A stretch of 64,000 nucleotides of DNA, from NCBI RefSeq assembly GCF_051014685.1, contig NC_135059.1:620001-684000 (forward strand), written 5' to 3'. How positions within the stretch are numbered: position 1 is the stretch's first letter; every line of letters starts with the position of its first letter. The stretch is from Ptiloglossa arizonensis (taxonomy: Eukaryota; Arthropoda; Insecta; Hymenoptera; Colletidae). Both the position numbers and the translations under genes were made by a program. This document shows positions 62,721 through 64,000 of the stretch, piece by piece. Under the pieces are notes generated by a model. The model saw only the letters and a list, made by a program, of their open reading frames with translations, was not told where the DNA came from and made no database searches.

Positions 62721-64000
62721 CAACGGTATGCGTACTTTTCCCATAGGCCGTTCTAGTTATTCGTTTCCAGCATCAGAACTGCGAAAATTTTGAGTTTCTC
62801 AAGCGTTTCTTACCTCCAAACTGCCATATCTCGCGAACGGATTGACGAATCCGCAAAATTTCTGTTGCATCTGAAAGTAGAAACTCGCCCGATTACAACG
62901 GTATGCGTAGTTTTCTACTAGGCCGTTCTAGTTATTCGTTTCGAGCATCAGAACTGCGAAAATTTTGAGTTTCTCAAGCGTTTCTTACATCCAAACTGCC
63001 ATATCTCGCGAACGGATTGACCAATCCGCAAAATTTCTGTTGCATCTGAAAGTTGAAACTCGCCCGATTACAACGGTATGCGTACTTTTCCCCTAGGCCG
63101 TTCTAGTTATTCGTTTCGAGCATCAGAACTGCGAATATTTTGAGTTTCTCAAGCGTATCTTATCTCCAAACTGCCATATCTCGCGAACGGATTGACCAAT
63201 CCGCAAAATTTCTGTTGCATCTGAGAGTAGCAACTCGCCCGATTACAACGGTATGCGTACTTTTCGCCTAGGCCGTTCTAGTTATTCGTTTCCTGCATCA
63301 GAACTGCGAAAATTTTGAGTTTCTCAAGCGTTTCTTACCTCCAAACTGCCATATCTCGCGAACGGATTGAACAATCCGCAAAATTTCTGTTGAATCTGAA
63401 AGTAGAAACTCGCCCGATTACAACGGTATGCGTACTCTTCCCCTAGGCCGTTCTAGTTATTCGTTTCGAGCATCAGAACTGCGAAAATTTAGAGTTTCTC
63501 AAGCGTTTCTTACCTCCAAACTGCCATATCTCGCGAACGGATCGACCAATCCGCAAAATTTCTGTTGCATCTGAAAGTAGAAACTCGCCCGATTACAACG
63601 GTATGCGTACTTTTCCCATAGGCCGTTCTAGTTATTCGTTTCGAGCATCAGAACTACGAGAATTTTGAGTTCCTCAAGCGTTTCTTACCTCCAAACTACC
63701 ATATCTCGCGAACGGAATGACCAATCCGCAAAATTTCTGCTGCATCTGAAAGTAGAAACTCGCCCGATTACAACGGTATGCGTACTTTTCCCATAGGCCG
63801 TTCTAGTTATTCGTTTCCAGCATCAGAACTGCGAAAATTTTGAGTTTCTCAAGCGTTTCTTACCTCCAAACTGCCATATCTCGCGAACGGATTGACGAAT
63901 CCGCAAAATTTCTGTTGCATCTGAAAGTAGAAACTCGCCCGATTACAACGGTATGCGTAGTTTTCTACTAGGCCGTTCTAGTTATTCGTTTCGAGCATCA

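Larger units (their letters stand above)
35372..64000 (+). repeat. Right satellite array, about 164 monomers
   Basis: The same 175-bp unit in the same orientation runs to the window end, which cuts a monomer. Small indels are more frequent than on the left: tactttcccctagg (1-bp loss, for example near 40355, 41050, 43155, 44550) and gagttttcaagcg (1-bp loss at 45481, 46005, 48278, 48802, 50900). From about 37.6 kb most copies have taga or ttga after ctgaaag. New variants dominate: gtagttttctcc, cccataggcc, ttcgcctagg, gtttcctgcatc and gtttccagcatc. No gene, transposon or unique sequence is seen over these 28.6 kb. Confidence 0.97.

Noticed and set aside
1..64000. Array as telomeric repeat or ribosomal DNA spacer
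   Set aside because: There is no short telomere motif and no rRNA-like sequence, and the monomer is uniform across the window.

Overview
This window is satellite DNA from a eukaryote, most likely an insect or other arthropod. Almost every base belongs to one head-to-tail array of a 175-bp monomer, about 344 copies by my arithmetic, all in the same orientation. The only other sequence is four copies of one degenerate mariner-type (Tc1/mariner, DD34D) transposon. I see no host gene, no rRNA or tRNA, and nothing bacterial. The animal assignment rests on the mariner family and the satellite organisation; the sequence does not let me name a species.

Layout: 1-21010 is 120 satellite monomers. Mariner copy A is 21011-21974, followed by 34 monomers. 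Copy B is 27928-28891, followed by 13 monomers. Copy C is 31169-32132, followed by 13 monomers. Copy D is 34408-35371. From 35372 to the window end is about 164 more monomers. The consensus monomer is about 44% G+C and starts (arbitrary phase) with aaactgccatatctcgcgaa. It carries a 16-bp dyad, palindromes TCGCGA and CCTAGG, and a distant CENP-B-box resemblance. It has about 13 CpGs where about 8 are expected.

The four mariners are one insertion, not four. All sit at the same TA of the monomer, have the same private substitutions in the flanks, the same 17-bp satellite-derived insertion in the left terminal repeat, and the same internal deletion and frame break in the transposase. The element was copied as a passenger during satellite amplification: first in a 6917-bp tandem duplication (A and B), then in a higher-order repeat of 13 monomers plus mariner (3239-3241 bp; B, C, D). 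The end of the third unit, at 37645, is an unoccupied version of the site.

The left side (1 to about 37 kb) and the right side (about 37.6 to 64 kb) carry different monomer variants and different higher-order patterns: 8-15-mers, 4-mers and 7-mers on the left, dimers, 5-mers and long blocks on the right. The mariner-bearing units lie at the transition. No gene in the window is likely to make a functional protein. Interest lies in how the array evolves, whether it is centromeric or pericentromeric, and in the history of the trapped transposon.
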